From positions 2,480,001 through 2,544,000 of the forward strand of contig NZ_OY782759.1 in assembly GCF_963678195.1 (NCBI RefSeq): DNA of 64,000 nt, read 5' to 3'. How positions within the stretch are numbered: position 1 is the first letter of the stretch; every line of letters begins with the position of its first letter. The notes under the pieces were generated by a model. That model was not told the origin of the DNA and searched no databases. It saw nothing but the letters and a program-made list of their open reading frames with translations. The DNA comes from an uncultured Hyphomonas sp. (GTDB taxonomy: Bacteria > Pseudomonadota > Alphaproteobacteria > Caulobacterales > Hyphomonadaceae). Made by a program: the position numbers and the translations under genes. Positions 7,863-16,374 of this stretch are shown here, piece by piece.

Positions 7863-9578
7863 ATGGCAAAAACTGTGGCTCACATCGTCGTCGATGCTCT
7901 TGAAAAGGCAGGCGCCAAGCACGTCTACGGGATACCCGGAGATACCATCAATCACTTCACGGATGCGATCGCCAAGTCCGATCTGCGCTGGATCAGCGTC
8001 CGCCACGAAGAAGCAGGCGCGTTCGCCGCCGGCGGTGAATCCTATATGACAGGCGAATTATCCGTATGCGCAGGCACCTGCGGCCCCGGCTCTCTTCACT
8101 TCGTCAACGGCATCTATGAAAGCCACCGTAACGGTGCGCCCGTGCTGTTAATCGCATCGGACGTCGCGCGCACGGAAAGCGGCTTCGATTTTCCGCAGGA
8201 AGTGGATCAGAAGAAGATATACGAGCAGCATTCGCATTTCTGCGAGTACATCTCACACCCTTCGCAAGCCCGCCGGATTGTGACGAAGGCGGCACAGGCT
8301 GCCCTCAACAAGAAGGGCGTGGCCGTTGTCATCGTGAACGGCGACATGTTCTCCGAAAAAGACGCCGACGAGACGGACTGGGAGGTCTACCGCCCCCAAC
8401 CGGTGTGCCGGCCAAACGATCAGGAGATGGCCGACCTTGCCACTCTGGTGGATAAAGCCAGGAAGGTCTCGGTCTATGCAGGTATCGGTGCCCGTGACGC
8501 CCGCGAAGAAATCATGGCCTTCTGCGAAAAGGTCAAGGCGCCGATGGTCCACACGACGCGCGCGAAGGAATTCCTCGAGCCGAACAATCCGTACAATGTT
8601 GGGGTGAATGGCATCCTTGGAAATCGCGCTGGGGTGGAGGCGCTGGAGAATGCAGACCTTGTGATCTCAATCGGCTGCGACTTCGCCTACACGCAGTATT
8701 ATCCGGAGGCGAAAAAGATCGTGCAGATCGATATAGATCCCACGCACCTCGGCAGGCGGTCTGCCATCCATATGGGGCTGGTCGGGGATGCAAAGACGAC
8801 GCTCGCCGCGCTTCTCCCGCTGGTAGGCGCGAAGTCAGATACCGATCATCTGGAAAAGCACCAACAGCAGTGGAACGAGGATCTGGCGGGCTATCTCTAT
8901 GAAGGCAAGGAAAGCGATCCAAATCTGATCCATCCGCAATTCGTCGCCAACATGCTCGACGAAAAGGCGGCGGACGATGCGATCTTTGTGTCCGATGTCG
9001 GCACGTCGATGGTCTGGATGCTGCGTCACCTCAAGGCCACCGGCAAGCGCCGCTTCCTCAACAGCCTTCTCCACGGCACCATGGCAAACGGGTTCCCTCA
9101 GGCGATGGGTGCCAAGCTGGCCTATCCCGATCGCCAGGTCATCGCCATGTGCGGCGACGGCGGACTAACCATGCTAATGGGTGATCTGCTGACGCTGGTG
9201 CAGGAGAAGATCCCGCTCAAGCTTGTAGTATTTCACAACAACACGCTGGGTTTCGTCGAGATGGAGCAACGCGTCGAAGGTCTGGTCGACCACTTTACAG
9301 GCCTTACAAATCCCGATTTTTCCAAGCTGGCGGAGGCGTGTGGAATCGCGGGCTGGCATGTTGAAAACAGCAATGATCTCGAAACGGCAATGGATGCCTG
9401 GCTGGCGGCCGAAGGGCCAGCTCTGCTGGATGTGCATGTCAACCAGATGGAACTGGTGATGCCGCCAAAGATTGAGGTCTCTCAGGTCGCATCAACCGCT
9501 CTCTTTGGGATGAAGGCCGTTCTCGACGGCAGGACAAAGGAAGTCGTGGACCTTTTGCGGAATAATTTCCTGCGATAG
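7863..9578 (+). CDS. poxB: thiamine diphosphate-dependent pyruvate:quinone oxidoreductase
   Basis: A 571-residue ThDP enzyme starting at ATG 7863, with AAAGGA six bases upstream; a TTG at 7848 is less likely. The N-terminal domain carries VYGIPGDTINHF and RHEEAGAFAAGGES with the ThDP-activating glutamate. The middle domain has VYAGIGARDA and NADLVISIGCDF, fitting FAD binding. The C-terminal domain has CGDGGLTMLMGDLLTLVQEKIPLKLVVFHNN, the GDG...NN ThDP/Mg motif. The pattern fits PoxB, which oxidises pyruvate to acetate and CO2 and passes electrons to ubiquinone at the membrane. An acetolactate synthase is less likely because the gene has no small-subunit neighbour and the sequence is PoxB-like throughout. 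It converges with the cyo quinol oxidase operon, so its electron product could be used by the neighbouring enzyme. Confidence 0.82.
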   Translation: MAKTVAHIVVDALEKAGAKHVYGIPGDTINHFTDAIAKSDLRWISVRHEEAGAFAAGGESYMTGELSVCAGTCGPGSLHFVNGIYESHRNGAPVLLIASDVARTESGFDFPQEVDQKKIYEQHSHFCEYISHPSQARRIVTKAAQAALNKKGVAVVIVNGDMFSEKDADETDWEVYRPQPVCRPNDQEMADLATLVDKARKVSVYAGIGARDAREEIMAFCEKVKAPMVHTTRAKEFLEPNNPYNVGVNGILGNRAGVEALENADLVISIGCDFAYTQYYPEAKKIVQIDIDPTHLGRRSAIHMGLVGDAKTTLAALLPLVGAKSDTDHLEKHQQQWNEDLAGYLYEGKESDPNLIHPQFVANMLDEKAADDAIFVSDVGTSMVWMLRHLKATGKRRFLNSLLHGTMANGFPQAMGAKLAYPDRQVIAMCGDGGLTMLMGDLLTLVQEKIPLKLVVFHNNTLGFVEMEQRVEGLVDHFTGLTNPDFSKLAEACGIAGWHVENSNDLETAMDAWLAAEGPALLDVHVNQMELVMPPKIEVSQVASTALFGMKAVLDGRTKEVVDLLRNNFLR

Positions 9579-9617
9579 TCCAATCCCTCTTTGGGGCAGA
9601 CTGACACGAACAGTCAG

Positions 9618-9669
9618 ATTCATCGGAAGCCGCTACATCAGCCCATCGATGCAATGGTTTCCGATGAAT
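9618..9669. repeat. 11-bp inverted repeat between convergent poxB and cyoD
   Basis: ATTCATCGGAA at 9618-9628 is repeated exactly in reverse complement (TTCCGATGAAT) at 9659-9669, with about 30 bases between the arms. It fills the gap between the ends of two converging genes, where a two-way transcription stop could be expected. No U-run follows either arm, so a simple Rho-independent terminator is not shown. Confidence 0.45.
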
Positions 9670-9676
9670 GAGACCT

Positions 9677-10072
9677 TCAGTGATCTGACGTCCTATCGGG
9701 GGAATGCTTTGCAACTGCAGCATGGGGAGCCTGGCTGCCGTGCATGCGACCGTGCAGATCCGACAGGATCCATATCGTTCCGCCCGCCATGATCGCCAGA
9801 AGGCTGGCAGAAAAGAGAACCAGCAGCAAATCCTCGCGAGACTGGTTTCCAGAGAAGCTCAGATGCAGGAAATAGCGCAGATGTGTGACCACCTGCAGCA
9901 GCGCTGCCAGACACACAATGACGATCTTCAGCGTCGAGGACAGATCTGAAAGCACAGCGGCGAAGGCAGCCAGCGTCAGCACCAGGCTGATGACAAAGCC
10001 GGTCGCATAGCTGCGCAGCTCATGCGCTGCGGTGTCTTTGGGATTGATCTTTCCTGTATTGGGCGTGGTCAT
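9677..10072 (-). CDS. cyoD: cytochrome o ubiquinol oxidase subunit IV
   Basis: A 131-residue membrane protein with three predicted helices: YATGFVISLVLTLAAFAAVL, LKIVIVCLAALLQVVTHLRYFLHL and LLLVLFSASLLAIMAGGTIWIL. The spacing and the VTHLRYFLHL motif match CyoD, an accessory subunit that stabilises the CuB site of the bo3-type quinol oxidase. The start overlaps the cyoC stop by four bases. It is the last gene of the cyoABCD operon. The C-terminal tail, rich in His and Ala, is longer than in E. coli. Confidence 0.88.
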   Translation of the reverse strand: MTTPNTGKINPKDTAAHELRSYATGFVISLVLTLAAFAAVLSDLSSTLKIVIVCLAALLQVVTHLRYFLHLSFSGNQSREDLLLVLFSASLLAIMAGGTIWILSDLHGRMHGSQAPHAAVAKHSPDRTSDH

Positions 10073-10701
10073 GTGAGCGGCACCAAAAAGACGAAGGAAA
10101 AGATACCGACCCAGATAAGGTCGAGGAAATGCCAGAAGACCCCCAGCATGGACAGACGAATCTTCACAGTGTCATCCAGACCCCGGATCTTGATCTGCGT
10201 GATCATCGCGGCGATCCAGAGGATCCCAATACTGACATGCAGGCCGTGTAGCCCTACCAGCGTCCAATAAGAACTGAGCCAGCCGCTCGCCTGAGGAATG
10301 CCGCCCTTATGCGCCTGGTCGATGAAGTCACTGATCTCGAAAAAGACGAATCCCGCCCCGAGCATCGCACTGATCACGAGCCAGAGGATGACCTTGTTGG
10401 CGCCACCTTCGTATTTCAGTGCCAGCGACACGCCCCCATAGGCAACACCGCCAAGCAGGAGCAGGCCCGTCTGTATGCCAACGCTACCGATATCGAACAG
10501 GTCCTGCGGCCCCGGTCCACCGGCAAGCCCAACGGGGTTCAGGTAGGCTGCGTAAGTGGCAAACAAAATGCCGAAGAGAATGAGGTCGCTCATCAGGAAG
10601 ACCCAGAAGCCGAAGACATTGGTCTCCGCCTGCTTATCGGCTTCACTTTGGCTGCTTCGAAGATTCAGGCCGGGGTAGAGGCCGTTGCCTGCCTTGCTCA
10701 T
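10069..10701 (-). CDS. cyoC: cytochrome o ubiquinol oxidase subunit III
   Basis: A 210-residue protein with five predicted membrane helices. It contains NVFGFWVFLMSDLILFGILFATYA at the N terminus and FEISDFIDQAHKGG, SYWTLVGLHGLHVSIGILWIAAM and FWHFLDLIWVGIFSFVFL further on, all typical of subunit III of the heme-copper quinol oxidases. A longer upstream frame is open back to 10911, but it lies inside cyoB and its sequence is unlike the family. The ATG at 10701 overlaps the cyoB stop codon by four bases and gives the correct N terminus. Confidence 0.9.
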   Translation of the reverse strand: MSKAGNGLYPGLNLRSSQSEADKQAETNVFGFWVFLMSDLILFGILFATYAAYLNPVGLAGGPGPQDLFDIGSVGIQTGLLLLGGVAYGGVSLALKYEGGANKVILWLVISAMLGAGFVFFEISDFIDQAHKGGIPQASGWLSSYWTLVGLHGLHVSIGILWIAAMITQIKIRGLDDTVKIRLSMLGVFWHFLDLIWVGIFSFVFLVPLT

Positions 10702-12803
10702 CCCGCAAACTCCGTAATGTCTGGAACACCTCTGTTCTGCTCCGTCTCCTCCTCGACGCGGCGTGCGGGGGCGAGGTTGGCAACCCTTTCGCGGAACGCC
10801 TTGTCGGCTCGCTCGACTTCCTCGGCTGGCACGATAACCGGCTCCACGACCTTTATGCCGCGCCAGAAAATCGTACCGACCATAGCGAGCAGGCTTGCGA
10901 TCGACAGCCACCAGATATGCCAGGTCATGGCGAAGCCCAGCGTGAAGGCTGCTCCGGCGAGGACCACGCCGAGATAGGTGTTGGCGGGCATCTCGATATC
11001 GACATACTCATCCGGCCCTTTCCACGGATCGCCTGCGCGTTTGGCTGCGCCCCAGTCATCGCGCGCGGTCACAACAGGGATAAGCGGAAAATTCCATTCG
11101 GGCACGGGTGCCGGGCTCGACCATTCCAGCGTCGCACCGTTCCATGGATCGCCTCCGGGCACAGCCAGCCGCTCGCGATTGCGCCAGCTTGTCCAGAAGG
11201 TCCAGACCAGGCTGGCCAGCGCAGCCAGCATCAGGACACCACCGAACGCCGCAATGTACATCCATGGCATGAATTCGGGGTTCTGGAAGGTAGGCGACCG
11301 CCGCGGCATCCCCATCAGCCCCAGAACATAGAGCGGCATGAAGGTGAACAGGAAGCCCCCGATGAAGAGACAGGCTGTGAGCCGTCCCCACGTCTCGCTC
11401 AATCGGAAGCCGAACGCCTTGGGAAACCAGTAATGGATGCCTGCCAGCATTCCGAAGAGCACGCCCGGAATAATCACATTGTGAAAGTGCGCGACCAAGA
11501 AGGTGGAATTGTGAACCTGATAGTCAATCGAGGGGTTGGCAAGGATGATGCCCGACAATCCTCCAATGACGAACAGCATGAAAAAGCCAACGAGGTAGAC
11601 AATCGGCGTGGTCACCCTGATCCGGCCCCGCCACATCGTGGCCATCCAGTCATAAACCTTCACGCCGGTCGGGATGCCGATGATCATCGTCGCGATCCCG
11701 AAGGCGATGTTGACAGGAACGCTGGATCCCATGGTGAAGAAGTGGTGCAGCCATACAGTGAAGCTGATTACCGAGATGCTCATGCTGGCAATGACCAGCG
11801 AGGTGTAGCCGTAGAGTTTCTTGCCTGAAAAAGTCGATGATATTTCGGAGAACACGCCGAACGCCGGCAGGACCAGGATGTAGACCTCCGGATGGCCGAA
11901 CATCCAGAAGATGTTCGCATAGTTCATCATGTTGCCGCCTGCCGCATTCGTGAAGAAATGGAAGCCTGCATATCGGTCCAGCAACAGCATTGAGCTCGAC
12001 ACCGTTAGCGCCGGCATGGCGTAAATCAGCATGATTGCCACGCATAGCGAGGTCCAGCAGAACAGCGGCATACGCATGAAATGCATGCCCGGCGCCCGCT
12101 TCTTGAAGATCGTAACCGCGAAATTCATGCCCGTCAGCGTGGAGCCTACACCTGAGATCATGATCGCCCAGAGCCAGTAATCCACGCCCTCACCGGGACT
12201 GTATTGGATGCCGGTATAAGGCGGATACATTGTCCAGCCTCCCGTTCCGAACTGGCCAACCAGCAGCGAGATCATGATCAGTCCCGCCCCAGCAGCCGTC
12301 ATGCCGAGGCTGACCTGGTTCAGCACCGGAAACGCCATATCGCGCGCGCCCAGTTGCTGCGGCAGCACGAAGTTGATCAGCCCGATCAGCAGCGGCATCG
12401 CGACGAAAAAGATCATGATTGTCCCGTGCGTGCTGAACAGCTGGGCAAAGTGGTCGGGCGCGACGAGCCCGCTTTCCGGTTCCGCCAGTGTGCCTAGCGC
12501 CGTCGCCTGATGGGTACGCATCACGAAGCCTTCAATGATGCCACGGGCCAGCATGACGAGAGCCAGCACAATGTACATGATACCGATTTTTTTAGCGTCG
12601 GCAGAGGTCAGCCAGTCCCGAAACAGAGGCTTCCACCAGCGCATCCAGGTGAGGAGTGCAACCGCACCGATCGCGCCGACAACAAGGACGGTGGCCGCCC
12701 CGGCGCCAACGATGGTGCTGCTGGTGACCTTCTCCAGCAAGTCAGTATACGGTGTGACACTCCAATCGAGCCTACCGAAGATCGGGCTGGTCTGATGGGT
12801 CAT
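10698..12803 (-). CDS. cyoB: cytochrome o ubiquinol oxidase subunit I
   Basis: A 701-residue heme-copper oxidase subunit I, the proton-pumping catalytic core. It shows MRTHQA with a low-spin heme ligand, STHGTIMIFF, the region FWMFGHPEVYILVLPAFG holding the CuB His and the cross-linked Tyr, LHHFFTMG with two further CuB histidines, and HNSTFLVAHFHNVI with the high-spin heme ligand and the second low-spin heme ligand. Length and extra terminal helices match CyoB rather than CtaD. The product transfers electrons from ubiquinol to oxygen in the inner membrane. It overlaps cyoA and cyoC by four bases each. All metal ligands visible by eye appear intact. Confidence 0.95.
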   Translation of the reverse strand: MTHQTSPIFGRLDWSVTPYTDLLEKVTSSTIVGAGAATVLVVGAIGAVALLTWMRWWKPLFRDWLTSADAKKIGIMYIVLALVMLARGIIEGFVMRTHQATALGTLAEPESGLVAPDHFAQLFSTHGTIMIFFVAMPLLIGLINFVLPQQLGARDMAFPVLNQVSLGMTAAGAGLIMISLLVGQFGTGGWTMYPPYTGIQYSPGEGVDYWLWAIMISGVGSTLTGMNFAVTIFKKRAPGMHFMRMPLFCWTSLCVAIMLIYAMPALTVSSSMLLLDRYAGFHFFTNAAGGNMMNYANIFWMFGHPEVYILVLPAFGVFSEISSTFSGKKLYGYTSLVIASMSISVISFTVWLHHFFTMGSSVPVNIAFGIATMIIGIPTGVKVYDWMATMWRGRIRVTTPIVYLVGFFMLFVIGGLSGIILANPSIDYQVHNSTFLVAHFHNVIIPGVLFGMLAGIHYWFPKAFGFRLSETWGRLTACLFIGGFLFTFMPLYVLGLMGMPRRSPTFQNPEFMPWMYIAAFGGVLMLAALASLVWTFWTSWRNRERLAVPGGDPWNGATLEWSSPAPVPEWNFPLIPVVTARDDWGAAKRAGDPWKGPDEYVDIEMPANTYLGVVLAGAAFTLGFAMTWHIWWLSIASLLAMVGTIFWRGIKVVEPVIVPAEEVERADKAFRERVANLAPARRVEEETEQNRGVPDITEFAG

Positions 12804-13774
12804 TCGTGATCTCCCCCCCCTTGCGGAGGGAGACCCGTGCCGCCGAGTTCTTCCATGTCACTGGCGGTTCCGGATCGATGATACTTCTCCACGACCCGCT
12901 GAAACAATGCGCTGTCCGGGGCGCTGAAATAGAGCGGGGTCGCATCCCTGCTCAGCCCCAGATCGGCCCGGGCGTCGGCAAGTACGGACCTGCGCCGCAA
13001 GACCGCATAGGTTGCGTCATCCAGCATGGGAGCGCTGCGCGAACGCGAAACCCATGCCTCGTACCCGTCTGGCTCAAGCGCGATCACGGTGAATTTCTGC
13101 CGTCCAAATCCGTTGCCATTGAACTGGGTATTTTCACCTTCCGCCGTACCGGTGCGGGCAGCGGAGAAGTTAAGCTTGGTGGTCATGCCTGGCATCGCGT
13201 AAATCTGACCTGCCAGCGGTGCGATCAGCATGCTCTGCATTACAGTATCCGTCGTCAGCGTGAGTTCGACCGGGCGCCCCACAGGAATAGCCAGTTCGTC
13301 GACGGTCGCAACGCCTGCTTCCGGGTAAATGAAGACCCATTTCCAATCGAGCCCGATCGCCTGAACCTGCAGTGGGTTTTCCCCAAGCGTCTTATAAGGA
13401 TCGAGTTTACTGGTTGAGTACCAAAGCCAGCTTGCAAGCACGATCACGATGACAACAGGCACGCCCCAAAGCACCAGCTCGAGTCGGTTCGAAGACTCCC
13501 ATTCAGGGGTATATTTCGCCTTTTCAGAGTTTAGCCGATAGCGCCACAACAGCAGCGGAACACCGATCAGCACTGGAAGGATCACAATCATGGTGATCGC
13601 GACCACACGCAGAAGATGCGTAGCCTGTTCTTCAGCGACCGGGCCCATGGGTTGCAGGAAGGATTGGGCAGCCGGGGTCGCCGCCGTGGCGGATTCCGGC
13701 CAAATCATGAGGATCAACGCAGACGTCAGGCTTACGGATGCAGCCAACAATCTGGCGGTGTTAAGTGATCTCAT
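12800..13774 (-). CDS. cyoA: cytochrome o ubiquinol oxidase subunit II
   Basis: A 324-residue subunit II. It has a signal/lead helix, two transmembrane segments (RVVAITMIVILPVLIGVPLLLW and LELVLWGVPVVIVIVLASWLW) and a periplasmic cupredoxin domain with QVQAIGLDWKWVFIYPEAGVATVDEL. The place where cytochrome c oxidases carry the CuA ligands (C-x3-C ... H) reads NGFGRQKFTVIAL and has no cysteines, so this is a quinol-oxidising enzyme. It is the first gene of cyoABCD and overlaps cyoB by four bases. The start is ATG 13774; the promoter should lie in the 589 bases upstream but was not identified. Confidence 0.92.
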   Translation of the reverse strand: MRSLNTARLLAASVSLTSALILMIWPESATAATPAAQSFLQPMGPVAEEQATHLLRVVAITMIVILPVLIGVPLLLWRYRLNSEKAKYTPEWESSNRLELVLWGVPVVIVIVLASWLWYSTSKLDPYKTLGENPLQVQAIGLDWKWVFIYPEAGVATVDELAIPVGRPVELTLTTDTVMQSMLIAPLAGQIYAMPGMTTKLNFSAARTGTAEGENTQFNGNGFGRQKFTVIALEPDGYEAWVSRSRSAPMLDDATYAVLRRRSVLADARADLGLSRDATPLYFSAPDSALFQRVVEKYHRSGTASDMEELGGTGLPPQGGGDHE

Positions 13775-14363
13775 AGATACCGGATTTTCAGATTAGGGAT
13801 AACTGGCTGGCAGCGTGATTGGGCGGGTCCTTAAAGAAGAGGCAGACAACTCGCGTATCCATCAATATCGCCACCGCTCACCTGCATATCCTCAAGGAGT
13901 CACAACGAGATTACTTCGCATGGGGTGAGCTAGCAATATGCTTGAAGGTTTTTGGCTTATCCAGGTCGCAGCCGCGACGGCCCACAGAGGCGCCAGGTCG
14001 CCCGTCATCTGACACGGGTCGCTCCTGCCAGAACGTCTTGGCAGATCCGCACATCAGACTTCTCACCTTTGAAAGGAGGTTTGCCTTCTCCCAACAGCAG
14101 ACGATACTCCGTCCACGCCGTTATTGGCCGAGACGGCATATAACGGCCTCACCGGTCACGAAGAACCTTGTCAGACCTTCTCATAGAGGCTGCTTGTCCA
14201 GGAAAATCCGCCCCTATTTCGACTGAGGCGTGTCGCCTACTGCCACTTTGACGAGACCATCCGGAGGTGCCGCTTCCCGAGATTGTTCTCACATTGAAAT
14301 CGGCGTGGAGAACCTGATTCACCAAACGTCACAACGCGCTGATTTTCAGGAAGAGGAAATCGG
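13775..14363. other. long intergenic region without a recognised gene
   Basis: This 589-base stretch lies upstream of cyoA and downstream of tRNA-Glu, both on the minus strand. A plus-strand frame at 13819-14226 (135 codons) is open, but the translation has no family character, no ribosome binding site and basic, low-complexity composition, so I do not call it. No repeat or RNA gene was recognised. It probably contains the cyo promoter and, given its size, possibly additional control sites or the remnant of a lost gene. Confidence 0.5.
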
Positions 14364-14438
14364 TGGCAGTCCCTAGGGGAATCGAACCCCTCTTTCCAGG
14401 TTGAAAACCTGGCGTCCTAACCGATAGACGAAGGGACC
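14364..14438 (-). tRNA. tRNA-Glu (anticodon TTC)
   Basis: The minus strand folds into a complete cloverleaf beginning GGTCCCT. The anticodon stem CCAGG/CCTGG encloses the loop TTTTCAA with anticodon TTC. The T arm is GAGGGGTTCGATTCCCCT, and the gene ends in an encoded CCA. The length is 75 bases including CCA. The first pair of the acceptor stem is G-T, acceptable as a G-U pair in RNA. It reads both glutamate codons and may also provide Glu-tRNA for tetrapyrrole synthesis. It lies downstream of recJ on the same strand with its own likely promoter. Confidence 0.95.
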
Positions 14439-14459
14439 GCACCGGTTCGAAGAAGAGGC

Positions 14460-14488
14460 CGTATAGCCATTGCAGGCGGAGAGCGCAA
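14460..14488 (-). promoter_or_regulatory. likely promoter of tRNA-Glu
   Basis: On the minus strand TTGCGC (14488-14483) is followed after 17 bases by TATACG (14465-14460), a reasonable -35/-10 pair. The predicted start falls about 15 bases before the tRNA. A 12-base palindrome, CCATCATGATGG, lies directly upstream near 14490-14501. The call rests on consensus and position only. Confidence 0.5.
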
Positions 14489-14519
14489 GCCATCATGATG
14501 GCAGTTTCTGCACATTAAT

Positions 14520-16313
14520 TCAGGCCTCGGCCGCATCCATGACGTCCAGCTGCACACGGCGGCGGCCATTCCATTCGTCGGCCTTCAGGCGCCCGGCGAG
14601 ATGAACGCGGCTGCCGGGCTGCAACGCATCCCCCAGAGGGGCTCCAACAGCCCGCCAGGCGATGCAGTCGAGGCGTCCGGACGCATCCTCTGCCGTGAAT
14701 TTCCAGTGATTGGCGCCCACCTGCCGCGCATACGACACCTGCACGGACTGAAGCGCAAATACGGGCTCTGGTGCCCCCGCACCAAAGGGGCCGATCTCTG
14801 CCACGCGGTCGACGAGTTCCGGGGTTGCCGCGCCCGGCGCCAGAATCGCGTCGATGGGCAGTTCCAGCGCCGCTGCCCGTTCTGCCGTGAATTGCGCCAT
14901 GTGAGCGACCATCCAGGCGTCGAATGCGTCCAGCTGCGATGGCTCGAGACTGAGCCCCCCAGCCATGGCATGCCCGCCCCCTGAAAGGATCACTCCCTCG
15001 CGCGCAGCTGCAGCGATTGCGTCGCCGATGTTCACCCCGGTCACGGAACGCCCCGAGCCCTTGGCGACAGGCCCAAGCCCTTTGCCCCAGCCGATCACAA
15101 TGCTGGGCAGGTGAAACCGGTCCTTCAGGCGGCCAGCGACGATGCCGATGACGCCTGGATGCCAGCCTTCACCAGCGGCGATCAAAATACCCCGCTCCGG
15201 CGTCTTCTCCAGGGCCTTCTCCGCCTGCATGATAGCCTGCTCAAGGATCGCCGCTTCGACAGCCTTCCGCTCCTCATTGAGGCCATGCAGCTGCTCGGCC
15301 AGCGCAATGGCCTCTGCCCGGTCGTCCGTTGCAAGCAGTTTTGCCGCGATCCATGGATCTCCGACACGCCCGCCGGCATTCAGACGCGGGCCGAGCATGA
15401 AGGTCGCGTGGTACACAGTCTCCACCTTCTGGATGCCGGACACTTCCGCCAGGGCCCGCAGGCCCTCATTCTGTCCGCGGGACAGCATCGTGAGGCCTTG
15501 CCGCACGAAAGCGCGGTTTACGCCGTGCAGCGGCGCCATATCGCAAAGCGTGCCGAGCGCGGCCAGGTCCAGCTGCGCCATGATGTCCGGCAGGCCGTCC
15601 GGCGGCGCGATTCCGCGTTTGCGGGCGAGCCGGTTCAGGGCTGCAACTAAGACAAACACAACGCCCGCCGCTGCCAGATGCCCCTGACCGGACGTGTCGT
15701 CCGGCCGGTTGGGGTTCACCAGCGCCAGCGCCGGAGGATTGTGCCCTGACATGAGGTGGTGGTCGATCACCACGACTTCGAGGCCGATGCGCTGGGCCTC
15801 TTCCAGCGCCGCCACCGCTGCGGCGCCGCAGTCGACAGTGATAACAAGATCCGAGCCGGTATTTTTCAGGTGCCGGAACGCCTCCGGTGACGGGCCATAA
15901 CCTTCTTCCAGCCGGTCCGGCACATAGAGACCAAGGTCCTGACCCCAGGCGCGGAAATAGCGCGCGAGAATGGCGGAACTCGTGCCGCCATCGACATCAT
16001 AATCGGCAAAGACGGTGACGCGTTTCTTTTCGAGGATCGCATCGAGGACAAATTCTGCCGCCTTGTCCATGTCGGCGAAGCTGGACGGATTCGGGAAAGT
16101 TTCGCGCAAGGTCGGCGCCAGGTAAGCGCCAGCACTATCCGGATCGACGCCGCGTTCTGCCAGCAGGCGCGCCAAAAGGTCCGAGCCGCCAACGGCAGGC
16201 GCAAGCCGCCGCACAAGTGCGTCATCGGCGTCCGCAAGCGTCCAGAACCGTCCTGTTGCAGAACGATCTACGGCAAATAGCCTGTCTTCGGTTTTTCGGG
16301 CAGTCGCTGTCAT
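14520..16313 (-). CDS. recJ: single-stranded-DNA-specific exonuclease RecJ
   Basis: A protein of about 597 residues of the DHH phosphoesterase superfamily. It shows VFADYDVDGGTSSAILARYF (motif I with metal-binding aspartates), VITVDCGAAA (motif II), VVVIDHHLMSG (the DHH motif), LCDMAPLHG and, in the DHHA1 region, LSGGGHAMAGGLSL. An OB-like domain with RQVGANHWKF and RLDCIAWRA closes the protein. RecJ degrades single strands 5' to 3' in recombination and mismatch repair. The start is set at MTATARK, since the additional twelve codons upstream run through an inverted repeat. It lies just after glpX on the same strand, a common alphaproteobacterial order. Confidence 0.92.
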   Translation of the reverse strand: MTATARKTEDRLFAVDRSATGRFWTLADADDALVRRLAPAVGGSDLLARLLAERGVDPDSAGAYLAPTLRETFPNPSSFADMDKAAEFVLDAILEKKRVTVFADYDVDGGTSSAILARYFRAWGQDLGLYVPDRLEEGYGPSPEAFRHLKNTGSDLVITVDCGAAAVAALEEAQRIGLEVVVIDHHLMSGHNPPALALVNPNRPDDTSGQGHLAAAGVVFVLVAALNRLARKRGIAPPDGLPDIMAQLDLAALGTLCDMAPLHGVNRAFVRQGLTMLSRGQNEGLRALAEVSGIQKVETVYHATFMLGPRLNAGGRVGDPWIAAKLLATDDRAEAIALAEQLHGLNEERKAVEAAILEQAIMQAEKALEKTPERGILIAAGEGWHPGVIGIVAGRLKDRFHLPSIVIGWGKGLGPVAKGSGRSVTGVNIGDAIAAAAREGVILSGGGHAMAGGLSLEPSQLDAFDAWMVAHMAQFTAERAAALELPIDAILAPGAATPELVDRVAEIGPFGAGAPEPVFALQSVQVSYARQVGANHWKFTAEDASGRLDCIAWRAVGAPLGDALQPGSRVHLAGRLKADEWNGRRRVQLDVMDAAEA

Positions 16314-16314
16314 G

Positions 16315-16344
16315 AGGCTCCGGGAATCATGTTTCCCGGAGCCT
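16315..16344 (-). promoter_or_regulatory. strong hairpin between glpX and recJ overlapping the recJ ribosome binding site
   Basis: An 11- to 12-base perfect inverted repeat, GGCTCCGGGAA ... TTCCCGGAGCC with a six-base loop, lies between the glpX stop and the recJ start. Read on the minus strand, the 3' arm ends CCGGAGCC and contributes the only ribosome-binding-like sequence (CGGAG) before the recJ ATG. The structure could weaken recJ translation, stabilise the glpX transcript end, or act as a poor terminator; no U-run follows. Positions may be off by one base. Confidence 0.6.
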
Positions 16345-16374
16345 ATCACAGGGTTGGAGCAATTGCCCCGGAGC

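Noticed and set aside
10702..10911. N-terminal extension of CyoC
   Set aside because: It overlaps cyoB coding sequence and encodes a basic stretch unlike any oxidase subunit; the ATGA overlap marks the real start.
13819..14226. 135-codon plus-strand frame in the long gap upstream of cyoA
   Set aside because: No ribosome binding site, no recognisable domain and a composition unlike the neighbouring proteins; a frame of this length is expected by chance in GC-rich DNA.
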